A DNA stretch of 64,000 nt from assembly GCA_034509495.1 (NCBI GenBank), contig CM067522.1:20819941-20883940 (forward strand), given 5' to 3'. The DNA is from Acestrorhynchus altus. Lineage: Eukaryota > Chordata > Actinopteri > Characiformes > Acestrorhynchidae. The first letter of the stretch is position 1. Each line of letters begins with the position of its first letter. The notes under the pieces were generated by a model. That model saw only the letters and a list, made by a program, of their open reading frames with translations. It did no database searches and was not told the DNA's origin. Of this stretch, positions 23,830-37,300 are shown piece after piece. The translations under genes were made by a program, and so were the position numbers.

Positions 23830-26800
23830 ATGGGGGCTTCACAGTCCACACAGGAGGAGCTGGAGTACCAGAACCTGGCTGACAGAACCGGATGTGAGTA
23901 TCTGACCTCTCATCACCTTTACACTGTCCAGAACTTGACCACTTCTAAATTATTATGATTATTATTATTTATTTTTTTATATATAAATTATTAATTATTA
24001 ACTAGTTATTTTAATTTATTATTATTATTTATTGTTTGTTATTTTATTGTTTATTTTTACTTATTTATTTATTTAATTTTACCACTTCTAAATGACCTAG
24101 AAATTATTATTTAATTTTTTTTTGTATAGAAATTTAAAAGGGTTAAATAAAAAATGTAATGTAATGGGAATTTAAAAAGTAAATTAAAAAACATTAAAAA
24201 TTAATATTTTTTTATAAAATAAATGAGTTATAAACTTTTGCATTCACCACCAATCAATCACTTAATTGAATTATTTAATTTATTAATTATTTTATAGCAC
24301 TTTTCATTCGGATTCAAGTGCTTCACAAGTGATTTACAGATTAAAGAATTACATTCTTAAAACATAATGTAACAGTGGAAGTTAAAAAATAAAGTTAGAC
24401 CATAATGTTTATAAAACACTAAATAAAAGCCCGATTAAATAACTCTCGTAGTAAAGAAGTTGTTTCAGAATGTAAAACGTTTACATCTCAGAGGTATAAT
24501 TTTTTTTAATAAAATAAAAGTGGTAAACATTGCCATTTACGACAGTTGAGTTATAAAAGTTCTTCTATGTAAAAAGGTATATATTTAAAAATATTCCAAT
24601 AAGTCTTTGTTTACCTTCAAAAATGTCAAAAATTCAGTCAAAAAGTCCGATTTAATAAAGTAGCTGAACTTTTCAGAATGTATTTAATGAAAATGGGAAA
24701 TGATTTGTAAATGAAATCTGTCCATCTTCTTGTCCAATTGTCCTGCTCAGAGTCTCTGTGTGTCCAAATGTTTTGTGTGAAATGAAAAAAGGTACATTTA
24801 CAATGTTTGAGGTCCAACGTTTTAACCATCCGTTAATTCAGTAACAACAACTTTAATATTTATAATAATATACATTTTTATATTTGAATTTTATAACCAC
24901 AATAATTTACTTAGACACGAACTAAAGCACAGTGTTTGTTTCCAGATTGATGAGGGTAATGGGGGGGTAATAAGGGGTAATGTGGATAATGGTGGGGTAA
25001 TAAGGGGTAATGTTGGTAATGGGGGAGTAATAAGGGGTAATGTGGGTAATGGGGGGGTGATAAGGGGTAATGTGGTGGTAATAAGGGGTAATGTGTGGGT
25101 AATAAGGGGTAATGTGGTGGTAAAACGGGGTAATGTGGGGGTAATAAGGGGAAATGTGGGGGTAATAAGGGGTAATAAGGGGTAATGGGGGGGGTGATGA
25201 AGGATAATGTCATATGTTTGTAATGTGTTTATAAATGTGAGTTTGAATGTCCATGTTACACTCGACAGTAGAAAGCAGTTATTTGATGGTAGACCAACAC
25301 CATTAACTCCGTATCCCTGCTGACACACCGTCTCCAGGCCTCTGTATTGTTCAAACATGGCCCGAGGAGTGTCGTTAACTACAACGCGAGCACCTACTAT
25401 TTAAAGATTGTCTGAACAAACACTACTGCTTAGAAGTTAATGCTGATGTGGAATCTGCTCCACCTAACTCAGACCTAATCCAGGGAAAGAAGATGGCACA
25501 ACTGGTGTTTCAGCACAACAGGCCGTAACCGTGTTCCAGTGCAGTACGAGTGGGAGTTCAAGGAGGAGCTCGATCCACCACTGAGGAGCAAGATCTCTAA
25601 AGCTGAGAGAACCAGCGTGACAGGCTTTCTCTTAGAAACCTATAATGCGAGAACTGAAAGCCACTGAAGCAGCTCAGAGAAACCTTCAGAAGGCTGTGGA
25701 GCAAATGTGGAGCCGTGATTTTCAGTAGAACCTAAACATGGTATATAAAGGCAGGAGCTGCAGGGACGTCTGGAGATGACGAGAGCCTTAACAAGCAGTT
25801 GAGCAGCCAGGAGAAGTTGTTTAATCCTTACGTTGAAGTAATTTTAGATTTACATTTTTTCATAACCACACTGGGTTAGGAATCATTTGTAATTGCTTGC
25901 GTTTTTAAATTTGAGTTTTTTCAACATTACAGCTTTAAAATGACCACAATGGAGTTAAAAACAGTACTTTTCTATGAAACCAACTATAAAAACTACAATA
26001 ATAACACTCATAATAATTTTATAACTGCACTGAGTTTACATTCATTTATATACAAAGTCAAAATGACAAATGACAAGGTCTTAGTGCAGTTGAGGAGGTC
26101 AGGTGTTGAGGAGGTCAGGTGTTGAGGAGGTCAGGTGTTGAGGAGGTCAGGTTCTGGTCAGAGCATTGACTAATCAGAACATCATGGTCAAGTGACTCCT
26201 TAGTTTACTGGGAAACTCATCACTCATTTCTTAAAGACGGACAGAGAGCTTAAACAGGCCTCCTGATTTGACCCTTTTTCACATTTACTGTCTCCAAATT
26301 AAATTAAAATTAAACGAGCAATTCGTTAAAATAATCATTTCATTAGTCATTTTAAAACGTGATGATCTGTAATTAATCTGGCATCATTTCTGTGAATATA
26401 AACATCATCATCAAAAACCAGTTGAACCCAGAAGGAATCGACTGGTTGAAATGCAGCCGGACTGTCTTGGAGTCACTCAGAACGGCAGCGGCTCATCTTC
26501 AGTGACGAGTCCCACTTTTGTCTTTGTGGAGACTATTTAAGACTCAAGATCAGCACTTTGTTGTCATGTGTCGCACGTCCAGAAGGTCTGGTCTCGTCCA
26601 TACGATGCCAGATTGCCTTTGGTCTACATTCCAGACATTCCAGTCTCAAGATCTCGTCTTAAAGACACAGATACTACGCCGTGGTCGGTCTCATCTCCAG
26701 ATCTGTCCCTGATTGAAAATGTGTGGGACACTATTGGACGCTCTATCAACACTCCACCCCTACCACACCATCTGCAGAACTGAGTGAGAACATTCAAGCT

Positions 26801-29800
26801 CTATGGGATGGATCATCACAGGACACCATTAGGAATCTCTACACCTCCATGCAGAGACATATGGAACCCGACGCTGAACTGAGAGACACCACTTCTGTAT
26901 GAGTAGATCAATAAATATTGATCACATCAGTGTAGATTTTCTTCTTTCCGAACAGCACTGCAATCCCACACTTCCCTCTGGATGATGAGTGTAACTCTTC
27001 TCTTCTCTCCACAGTTTCTCTGGAGCAGATCCGAAACCTACATAAAAGATTTAAGCACCTGACCCATGACAAGGACACTTTACAGTACGTATCAGAACCA
27101 AAAGCACCAACACTTTATTACCAAATACAGTATAAGACAACATAGAACATCGTACGAAGCTCCAAGAAGCTCTCAGAAGATCTCCTGCTCTCCTGAAGAT
27201 CATCTCTTCAGGGTTTAGACCCACCTACCTGAAATGTTTTAATCTGGCAAGATGGAATCATATACAATAAACGTAACATCCCATTTTTAATATTTTAAAA
27301 GTAATAATTCAATCTCAAAGCACCAAAATACTATAAACAAAGAATTATGACACATCATTTGATGCTTTAGAATTTTTTCAAAATTACTTCCATAAAAATC
27401 TACACTGATCTGATCAATATTTATTGATCTACTCATACAGAAGTGGTGTCTCTCAGTATGACGTCGGGTTTAACGCAACACGCCAGACGTCTCTGCATGG
27501 AGGTGTAGAGGTTCCTAATGGTGTCCTGTGATGATCCATCCCATGCAGCTTGAATGTTCTCACTCAGTTCTGCAGATGGTGTGGTAGGGGTGGAGTGTTG
27601 ATAGAGCGTCCAATAGCATCCACACATTTTCAACCAGGGACAGGTCTGGAGATGAGACCGACCACGGCGTATTATCTGTGTCTTCAAGACGAGATCTTGA
27701 GACGGCAGCAGTGTGTGGATGAGCGTTGTCCTGTTGGAATAGAGCACCGGAGTGTGTGTTCAGGAAAAGGTAGAACCACTGGTTACAGAACCTCATTAAC
27801 ATAATGTTGGTCTGTTAAAGTGTCTGTAATGAAGAAGGTGATCTGGTATCGTAGGACATTGCTCCCACACCATGACACCAGACCTTCTGGACATGTGATG
27901 CATGACCACAAAATTGTTAATCTTGGTTTCCAAACTTAGTCCAACCTGCTGATCATATACAGGCCTTTTCATGGTCCACTTATCTAAGAGTAAGCAGATG
28001 GGCGTGGACCTGACCTCACCACCGCATTTGAACTACACCCCAGCGCTGCAGACAATGGGAATACAGTCACTGTAGGAGGAACCATGACAGGTTGTTCTTG
28101 TTTCCTTTGTGCTGTAGAGAGTGTAGAGTGATGTCACACACTGCTTCTCATGTCTCAGGCTTTGATGCAGATCTGTTGTTGCTGGGTTTGAGTTACAGTG
28201 AGTAGAAGCTACAGGAAGGAAGTGTCTCTTTGTGTGAAAGTGTTGTTGTGTTTCTCTGATTTGCAGTAAAGAGGACTTCAAAGACGTCAGTGATTTGACA
28301 TTCAACCCTTTAAGAAACCAGATCATCGAGGCCTTCTTCGATAAAAGGTATCTATGTTTGTGAAAACATCTATGGCCATTACTGCACATATATCATACAT
28401 ACTGTAGCTCCACAAACCATACAGGAGCACTTTGTAGTTCTCAGATACTTTATTCTCCTCCCTTCACCCTGATCTTCAATGATCAGGAGCCCACAGGACC
28501 ACCACAGAGCAGCTATGATGTGGGTGGTGGGTCATTCTCAGCACTGCAGTCACACTGACATGGTGGTGGTGTGTTAGTGTGTGTTGCTGGTACGAGTAGA
28601 TCAGACACAGCAGTGCTGCTGGAGTGTTTAAACACTGTGTCCACTCACTGTCCACTCTATCAGACACTCCTACCGAGTGTCTCCACCTTGTAGATGTAAA
28701 GTCAGAGACAGAAGCTCATCTGTTTCTGCACAGTTTGTGTTGGTCGTCCTCTAGTCCTTCATCAGTGCTCACGGGACGCTGCCCACTGGACGCTGTTCTG
28801 GTTGGTGGACTGTTCTCAGTTCTGTACGGACACTGAGGGGTTTAAACACTCCAGCAGCACTGCTGTGTCTGATCCACTCGTACCAGAACACACACTAACA
28901 CACCACCACCAGGTCAGTGTGACTGCAGTGCTGAGAATTTTCTCCATAATGTTCCCAACCAGTTCTTTGACTCCCATAATTGCAGCATCAGTGAAGGCCA
29001 GCATGTGCACTGAGTGAAGGCACTTCTTCTGGATCTGCTTGCTGATAGAGCATCAGAGCTCTCTCTCCAGTACCTTTGGGATCCAGAACTTCTCCAACAT
29101 CAGTACCAATCAAATCTTCACAGCCGTCCCAAAAGAGCAGCAAGGGATTTTTAAAAGCAACGTCTGTATGATCACTGTCAGATTAACGGAGGCTATCCTG
29201 AACCTCTGGGTTCTGCTGAACCTCCACAGGTTGTTCATTCGAGAGGGAGGGAGGGAGGGAGAGAGAGAGGGAGCAGTGGATGAGGGGAAAAGGGAGGAGT
29301 GAATGTTCCCATATCAATCCGTACTCCATCTTTAATCCAAAGAACAATCAGCTACTACCCGACGCCTCTAACATGCACTGACCTGCCTTTCCTGCTGCTG
29401 CTTCAGGAACTTTCGTTGGAACGAGGTGGGAACAGTAGAGGAGATCGGCTTCAAGGAGTTCCTGACCGTGATGTCACACTTCAGGCCAGTAGAACAGAAC
29501 CTGACGGAGGTGGAGAGAATCAGGATGCGGAAAGAGAAACTGCGCTGTGAGAACCTGCAGTAGAACCTTTCCCATGAACACACCCTCACCTCACGTTCAC
29601 CATGCTCTGACATTCTGCCAGGCTTGGTTAGAAAGTCCTTGATTCATTCACACTGATCTAGAACATCTGTGCTTCATTCACATGGTTCTAGAATGTTTGT
29701 GCTTCATTCACAATGATCTAGAATGTTCAACCACCCTTTCCCCCTTTTTCACACTGATCTAGGAAGTTCTCGCTTCATTCACACTGATCTAGAACATTCT

Positions 29801-32449
29801 CGCTTCATTCACACTGATCTAGAACGTTCTCGCTTCATTCACACTGATCTGGTTTCAACTACACGGTTTCTTAATGGTACTGACCTGGCTTACACACTGG
29901 TTTCCAGTAAAACCTGTGTTTAACAGTAGAACAGTAGAACTCATCTGGTTTTCTCTTTCCAGTTCTCTTCAACATGCACGACAAGGACAACGATGGCATC
30001 ATCACTCTGAACGAGTACAGACACGTAAGAAAGAACTGATGACCCTCACCCATGTATGGGGTCAACAGTCTTCTCCAGAGGGCTGGTGTGGCTGCAGGGA
30101 ACGAGCAGAAGACTGAAACCAAGAGTCCGGTGGGCTTCTGCATGACTCCAGTGAAACCAGTAACCACACCAGCCCTTTGTTAATGGAGAAGACCGGTGAC
30201 CCCTGTTACAGACTCTGTACGGGTCATTTCTGCTGCTCCTACATTGCTGTGTCTCGATGGTCTGCAGGTAGTTGAAGAGTTGCTGTCCTCTGCATCCATG
30301 GAGAGTGAAACAGCTAAGGCCATTACAGATGCTGCTATGCTGGAAGTGGCCAGCGTTGCAGTGGGTCAAATGGTACGATCCTTTTTAATATGTTTTATAA
30401 CTGGGATGGGCGGAGCTAAACCACTCAAGGCTGCGTTGTTTTTGTGACATTGGCATATGAGTGACGAAGTTGTCCAGTGAATTTGTAGGAAATAGGACAA
30501 CGTTAGCGTGCCGGCTGCAGACCTTGGCCAACATCACTACCGTGGTGGCTACAGGCCTCATCCAACATCGCTACCACAGCATTAGTGCAGCGGCTGCGAG
30601 TCTAGTCCAACCTCGGTACCGCAGAATTGGTGACTCCAGTGTCATCGGATTTAGTCTGCCATCTACAGGCCTAGTCCCGCATCAGTACTGCAGCATTATG
30701 GGTGCTAGCTATGAACATTATTGCTACCAGTGTGCCAACTATGGACGTAATCCGTTATTGGTTCTAAAGTGATAGAGCACTGCCTCTTGTCCTACATTGC
30801 TACCATGGCATCAACTGACCAGATGTAAAGCATTGTCCATCATCACTACTGCGGTGAACCTGGCATCGCTGCTGCGCATCGGCTTCACGCCTAGTTCAAC
30901 ATCACTACCAGGACATCTGTGCTCCACCTACGGACCTCGGCCAGCCGACAGACTACACAACGTTTTTGTCCATTACAGTGGTCACTTGGTCACTATGGGA
31001 GACCATTATAAGTATATAGTTGTTCCCTTAATCCCTGATTAATCATCGTTCGAGAGTCCTCAGGGAAGAGGATCTATAAATTTAGTCGTGGCTGCAAGTG
31101 CAGTGTGAAAGTGCTGGAACCCTATTTTCTTTGTTGTTTTTCTTTTCTTTTCTTTTGTTGTTGTTTCTCTGATAGTCCTTTATTAATGTACCTTCACCTT
31201 CATCACTTCCCTCCTTCAGGCTCCAGATGATTTTTATGAGGGAATCACGTTTGAGCATTTTCTCGAGGTAAGTTCAATGATTTCTTAAATCACTTTCCCT
31301 TCACCAGTGCCACTGGCAGCAGCACAACCCTAAAGCTGATTACATTCACCCCCATGCTTCACAGTTGGCAAGGTGTTCTTTAGCTGTTCTGTTTTCCTCC
31401 AAACATAAAAGGAGTCTTTTGTCTGCACGGAACTTGTTTTCTGAAACTATCTGGTGTGAAGAAATGTTCTGAAGCATTGTACACTGTCCATCCTATCAGC
31501 TCCTCTGATCCCACAGGAGCTCTTTGTAGATCTATAAATCCAGACTGCAGTTCATCTGTTTCTCTGCAGACTTTATTCTCCTCCTTCCACCCTGATCTTC
31601 AGTGATCAGGACCCCACAGGACCACCACAGAGCAGCTATGATGTGGGTGGTGTAAAAATCTGCTTAAGAAATCTGATAAAGAGTGCTGGAACGCAGTAAT
31701 CTGATTTCTTTGTGGATGTATAAACCTAGATGTGAATTCTCAGTCTACGCATGCACTCTTCGTGATGATCTGTAGCTGATCAGAGGACAAACACCACTGG
31801 AACCAGCAGGGACTCCTCCTTCCTCCTGCTTTATTTACATTTTTCTGTGAGATTAGAGACGGACTGCAAAGTATCCCATTATTGCCTGAGTTTCACCAGT
31901 TGTATAGTTGAGTGCTTGTAAACCCACTCACTGACACGGTGTTAGTGTGTGTTCTGGTAAGAGTGCACTGGACACAGCAGTGCTGCTGGAGTGTTTAATC
32001 CCCTCAGTGTCACTGCCGGTCCTGTGGGCAGCGTCCTGTGAGCACTGATGAAGGACTAGAGGACGACCAACACAAACTGTGCAGAAACAGATGAGCTTCT
32101 GTCTCTGACTTTACATCTACAAGGTGGAGACACTCGGTTGGAGTGTCTAATAGAGTGGACAGTGAGTGGACACAGTGTTTAAACACTCCAGCAGCACTGC
32201 TGCGTCTGATCCACTCGTACCAGTAACACACACTGACACACCACCACCATGTCAGTGTGACTGCAGTGCTGAGAATGACCCACCACCATAAAGCGTAACA
32301 CACATAAGGGAGGTAGAAACAAGGAGACGGTGTAAATGTTATGTCCACACTTGTCTTTGCTACAGATTTTAAAAGGTGTGGAGATCGAGACGACGATGCA
32401 CGTCCGCTTTCTGAATGTGAACACGACAATGAGCTGTGGAAAGCAGTGA
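23830..32449 (+). CDS. tesc: Tescalcin (complete, 8 exons, 217 aa)
   Basis: Calcineurin-homologous EF-hand protein (CHP3) that binds and stabilises the plasma-membrane Na+/H+ exchanger NHE1 and can inhibit calcineurin. Exons: 23830-23893, 27015-27084, 28267-28347, 29407-29546, 29963-30024, 30268-30372, 31220-31267 and 32366-32449, all GT-AG and in phase (654 nt). The N-terminus MGASQS fits N-myristoylation (Gly2, Ser6). Two early degenerate EF-hand regions are followed by one canonical loop DKDNDGIITLNE (~residues 124-135), the single functional Ca2+ site known for the family, and then EGITFEHFLE. Human tescalcin is 214 aa. The C-terminus here ends MSCGKQ. Teleosts can carry two paralogues (tesca/tescb); I cannot say which this is. 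Exon 2 lies in the loop of a ~300-bp inverted repeat. Confidence 0.96.
24940..25195. repeat. Tandem array of 'ggtaataaggggtaatgt' units
   Basis: About ten units of 18-27 bp in tesc intron 1. Spurious frames read Gly-Val-Ile-Arg-Gly-Asn-Val on plus and Pro-Leu-Leu-Pro-Pro-His-Tyr on minus. Confidence 0.95.
26080..26150. repeat. 16-bp tandem repeat (gaggaggtcaggtgtt)
   Basis: About four near-perfect copies in tesc intron 1. Confidence 0.9.
26431..26940 (+). mobile_element. Tc1/mariner-type copy, left arm of an inverted pair
   Basis: Plus-strand frames carry VSRSRLKDTDTTPWSV and SSPDLSLIENVWDTIGRSI. From 26643 to 26940 it is nearly the exact reverse complement of 27395-27704. It lies in tesc intron 1, ending 74 nt before exon 2. 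Confidence 0.9.
27395..27900 (-). mobile_element. Tc1/mariner-type copy, right arm of an inverted pair
   Basis: Minus-strand frame with GALFQQDNAHPHTAAVSRSR and SSPDLSLVENVW. It starts 310 nt after tesc exon 2, inside intron 2. Confidence 0.9.
28420..28960. mobile_element. Foldback element copy in tesc intron 3
   Basis: Both arms are present: GATCAGACACAGCAGTGCTG near 28600 and CAGCACTGCTGTGTCTGATC near 28855, around CCTTGTAGATGTAAAGTCAG. Confidence 0.8.
29640..29850. repeat. ~30-bp tandem repeat in tesc intron 4
   Basis: About seven units of 'cttcattcacactgatctag' + 'aacgttctcg' type; later units are nearly identical. Confidence 0.9.
30510..30970. repeat. Degenerate ~60-bp tandem repeat in tesc intron 6
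   Basis: Repeated 'ccaacatc[ag]ctaccg' / 'gcctagtccaacatcactac' units in varied states of decay. Confidence 0.6.
31490..32330. mobile_element. Foldback element in tesc intron 7, interrupted
   Basis: The left arm (gatcaggaccccacaggacc…gatgtgggtggtg) breaks off at 31650 and resumes at about 31937 (gtgttagtgtgtgttctgg). It continues through the centre and right arm to 32285. About 270 bp of unrelated sequence lies between. Confidence 0.75.
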
Positions 32450-33358
32450 AGTTCCCTCTTCAGAATGCTCCTTCAGTTCCTCATAAGAACCCTCAAAGCT
32501 GCAGTGCATGTGCACCAACTCGCACTGTTCATTGTATCGCTCTGTGAAAGGCCATCAAGGTGTCTGAACAAGCTGAACGAGTTTCTGTGGACATTCCTGA
32601 GCGGTGGGCTGATCTACATCACAAGAGAAAGGGTGACGTAAGGAGCATTAACCACAGCAGATGCAGCCCAGCGTTAAAGGGACAGTCCAGCGTTTTTCAG
32701 ACGTAACGACGGCTGGAGTTTAAGCTGACAAACGGTGGAGTGTTCCTTTAAGGCTGTTTTTGTTGCCTTGTAGTTCAGTTTCCAGTTACAAAAGTATTGG
32801 GACACAATCGCCGTTTCTTCTGTAATCAATGATATTAAAAAGAGTTGATCATTTTCTGGACGCAAATTCTTCAATCACACCTTCCCTACACCTCTTAGCC
32901 CCAGCAGTGTCACTGGCAGCTGCACAACCCTACAGCTAAGTACATCCACTGCTGTGCTTCACAGTTGGCAAGGTGTTTTTTGGAGTAGCCGTCTCTACTG
33001 TCCAGTGAACACTTTCTATTAGATTTTGAACCACTGCTGTGATCTGAGTCTTAAATTTCTGCTTTAGTGTGTAAATTACCCAGCCTGCACCTCTTTATTA
33101 ACAAAGCTGTCAGAGAAGTTAATGAGTCGCTCAGCGCTATTCAGACGCTTCTCCGTTGTTCACAGTCTGGCAGCAGATTGTGAAGGTTTAAAGGAGGACC
33201 TGTGCACTATTAGAAACGGGTTGGAGAACGGAGACACGGGGGCTTTTTAGAGTTTTGTGTTAGTATATTTAGAAAAGCATCAGCCATAACAGACTGTTCA
33301 ATGGGACATGAAGTGTAATGTTGTAATTATGACTGAATTTGTACATTTGTGTTTCAAT

Positions 33359-33364
33359 AATAAA
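33359..33364 (+). terminator. Candidate tesc polyadenylation signal
   Basis: AATAAA about 910 nt after the tesc stop, in otherwise non-coding sequence, before the convergent fbxw8 gene. Confidence 0.5.
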
Positions 33365-33589
33365 GTTACGTCAGAACTGAAGCCCTGAAACGTAAGCGAT
33401 TAATCACAGAATGAAATATATGCAGAGACGACTCCTAAAATAAGCTTTACCAGACAAACAATTAGTCACCTTGTGTGTTTACGGTGGTAACTGTAGTCTC
33501 CTGCAGTTGGCACTCCACGAGGTTGCTTCACAACCACACTCAGCACTCAACCAACACATCGGCAAGAGGAGGTCTGCCAGTAGAGCACA

Positions 33590-33825
33590 GTGTCCACCAA
33601 GGAGGATGGCATCGAGTTCTCGGGGGTTCGCCCAGGATAGACTGCCAATCTGTATCTGGGCATACAGACATACGTTCACTCATACCAGAGAAATTAAAGA
33701 AGCCAATTCAATTGTAATGTTTTTTGGAGACCCAGAAACTCCACCCATGCAGGGACTTGAACCCAAGACCCCAGTGCTGGGAGGTGAATGTGCTAACCAC
33801 CACACTACTCTAAAAACCTGCAGGG
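33590..33825 (-). mobile_element. tRNA-derived SINE, minus strand
   Basis: In complement: GTGTGGTGGTTAGCACATTC (A-box type) and GGTTCAAGTCCC (B-box). It lies between the convergent 3' ends of tesc and fbxw8. Confidence 0.7.
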
Positions 33826-34321
33826 TGTGAGATGGGATTCATAGATTGAGAAAAGGTGGTACAGTAATGAATGTCCCGTTCAATGTGTCTCATTCCGTTC
33901 TGGACAGGGACGAAACTGACGGACAGGGACTCGTTTGTTTCGCGGCTTATGAATGAAAATCGGTTCATTTGCACGAATAGCTTCTAGAAATCAAAAGCAG
34001 ACCAAGATATGGAGCATCACTATCATCTTTTGGTCACAATTGACCAATCAATCCTCGTGCAGTGCCATCTGCAGGAGCCTGACTTTACTACCACCTAAAA
34101 CCATCAAGGTGACTCTTTATGTGTCCGGTAGTAAATCTATTCACTGTGTGCTTTTAAAAATGAAAACACATCATTAACAATCACGATTAAAAATCAGCTG
34201 AAATATGATCTGTTCTGGAAGATGGAGGTATTGTGTGGTCCTGACAGCGCGCAGATTCTGGTTGTAGTAATAAAAGTTGCTCAACAGAAGAAGCAGCTTC
34301 TGACTCAGTGTGCACTCTTGG

Positions 34322-37300
34322 TCATAGCCCAGATGTCCGAGGGTCAGTCAGTGTGTCATAAGGCATGGCCAGGCCAATGTTGTAATTGTAACCGCTCCTT
34401 TCACTGTAGCTGGACGTGCAGATGGGAAGGACGTGGTCCTGTGTGGAGGAGTCCATGGAGAAGTCATAGTAGCAGATCACCCCCCGGTGTCTGAAGAGAA
34501 AATGACAAGACAAAACATACAGGAACAGATTAGAAGACGGGGTTTAGGTTTAGTAGAAATAAAGTTCAGGAGCTGGTGCAGCTACGAATGATCATCAATA
34601 GAATCAAATGGACCATCACTAGAGAGGACTTTGGAGGAGCCTGTCTAATTGAAACCTCAGACATTAGTTTGGTTTGCTCTTGATTGTTGAAGCGAGTGGG
34701 ATCAGCCTGGTGAGAACTGCAAGACCATCTGTACAAAGACTGACTATGAAACATCACTTATGGCAGACTAGTTGATAATTGAGACCTGCTATGATGTCTG
34801 GTTTGGAGACGATAGCTCTGTCTAAACAACAGGAGGCTAAGCTGGAGGTGGTGGAGATGAAGATGCTGAGATTTTCGTTGGGCGGGACGAGGATGGAGAA
34901 GTTTAGAAATGAGCAGATCAGAGGGACGGTGAAGGTGGAGCAGTTTGGAGATAAAGCCAGAGAGGCCAGATTGAGATGGTTTGGACATGTGTTGAGGAGG
35001 AACAGTGGATATATCGGACAAAGAATGTTGGAGATGGAGCTGCCGGGCAGAAGGAAAAGAGGAAGAGCTCAGAGAAGGATGGATGTAGTGAAGGTGGACA
35101 TGGAGATGGTGTAACAGCAGAGCATAGAGCAAGACGGAGGCAGATGATCCACTGTGGCGACTCCTAAGATGATGATGATGTGTTTAGTTACATCACCTCC
35201 ATTTCTTAATGTAGTTCCAATGAAGATCAAATGTCCGTATGATTATATGTGATCAAAAGTCAAAGGTTGATGAGGTGTCCTACTACATGACAACATGTGC
35301 TAGATCTTTGAACTGTGTCCAGTCACACTGAATTTTGGAGCAAGGAAATTTGGGTCAATAGGTTGTATTCTATTGGCAGGAATTGTGCGCGGAGATAGTT
35401 TTTAACGGAACCAAAAGCGGTTCTTCTATGGCACCCCTTCATCCCTTTGTATCACCTTTGTGAGTGTAACAACCTGAACATTGTAGCAGTAAATAAAGAC
35501 CTTTCTATTGGTCAATTCTTTATAGAACGGCCACACCAAGTAATGGTCAGCTGCCGTTTTCTAACAGAGTCAATGATGCTGGTCAGGCCGACACCTCCAG
35601 TCTCGTTCAGCTACCTGCGGTGTGCAGTGAGGTCATCGTCTGTGATGCATGCGCCGCGTGGGTTCTTCTCGTCGGGGATGTTGGCCGTCACCAGGGTGCT
35701 GGCGTTGAAGCGCGTATGGCGAACAGGGTGTCTGCACACAGAGACAGAGGAGAACATGGATCCCTGCATCTACACTCACACACAGTGCTTTCAGGCTGCT
35801 CATCTCTGCCAGTTCATTTGGATCCAGACATAGCTGGCAGACCCTGCGCTGATATGGTAATGAGGGAGTCGAGTCACCCAGTACATTTACACAACAATAA
35901 TAAAGCCAAACACAGGAAAAATCATAAGGAGATGTATTTTATGGGGATTATGTATCAAAAGTCAACACAAAGCAGCAAGTATTTGTGAAATTTCTTTAAT
36001 AAATCTAAATCGGAGAAGTGTGGAATATTCCGATACCCCGAAATAAATCCCACTGTGAGAGTCGTAGAGTCGACATGTGCGTGATTTATTTTCAGCACCA
36101 CAACATCTCAACTGTTCTGTGAAGGCCTCAGAGGTCAGGGATTCCAATCTATGAACATCCCATGGAGCGCCGTTCAATCCATCTAAAAATGGAAGGAGTG
36201 TGGCACAACTGCAGACCTACCAAGACATGGCCGTCCACCTAAACTGACAGTCCAGGCAAGGAGAACACTAAAAAGAGAACCCTGGAGGACCTGCAGAGAG
36301 CGACAGCTCAGGACATTCAGGACATCAGGACTGTTAGTCAAGTTCTCCACAAATCTGGCCTTTATAAAAAAGAGGCAACAAGAACGAAAAGTAAGTTTGG
36401 AAAGTAAGTCTGGGACGCAGCAATGATGTGGAAGAAGGTGCCAAACAGTATGTTTGGTGGAAAACTAACATCACACATCACCCTGAACATGCCATCTCCA
36501 TTGTGAAACATGGTGGTGGCAGCATCATGCTGCGGGGATGTTTTCCTCAGCAGGCACAGGGAAGCTGGTCGGAGTCGATGGGAAGGTGGATGGAGCTAAA
36601 AGGAAAACCCATAAGAGGCTGCAAAAGACTTGAGACTGAGGCGGAGCTTCACCTTCAGGACAACGACCCTAAACATGCAACCAGAGCTACGATGGACTGC
36701 TTTAGACTAGCATTTTCATGTGTAAGAGTGACCCAGTCAAAGTCCAGACCTAAATCTCATTGAGAATCTGAGACAAAACTTTATAGAGATGCTCTCCATT
36801 CAATCTGGCTGAGCCCACTTTGTAAAGAACAGGCAGGAATTTCAGCCTCTAGAAGTACAAAGCTGGTAGAACCAGACGCCTAAAAGACGAAAACACTCGC
36901 TGCTTTGTGTTGATCTGTCATATAAACTAATTCTATTGTGGGTGTAACGTGAAAGTAAGGGTAAGGGTCTTCTATTCACTCACCTGTTGTGCATCTCCCA
37001 GAGTTTTGCCCCCATCCTCATTTCCCACACACCGACCAATCCCTCGCCACCGCCGCTGACAATCTTCCAATCGTCTGCCTGAACCGAGGTCACGCCCAAG
37101 TGATGGGCGTAGAGGGAAACCACTGAGATGCCGGTGCGCAGGTCAAACACTCTGACCCTAAGAAAGAGCGATGGGAAGCAGGAAAGAACGAATGGAAACA
37201 GGTAGAAGGACGAGACAGCAGTTACTCTGAATTCACTTCCAAGTGGTTGAAGTCATCGCTAACCAGATACGTTCCTCTGCTACTTCTCAAGCCATCAATG

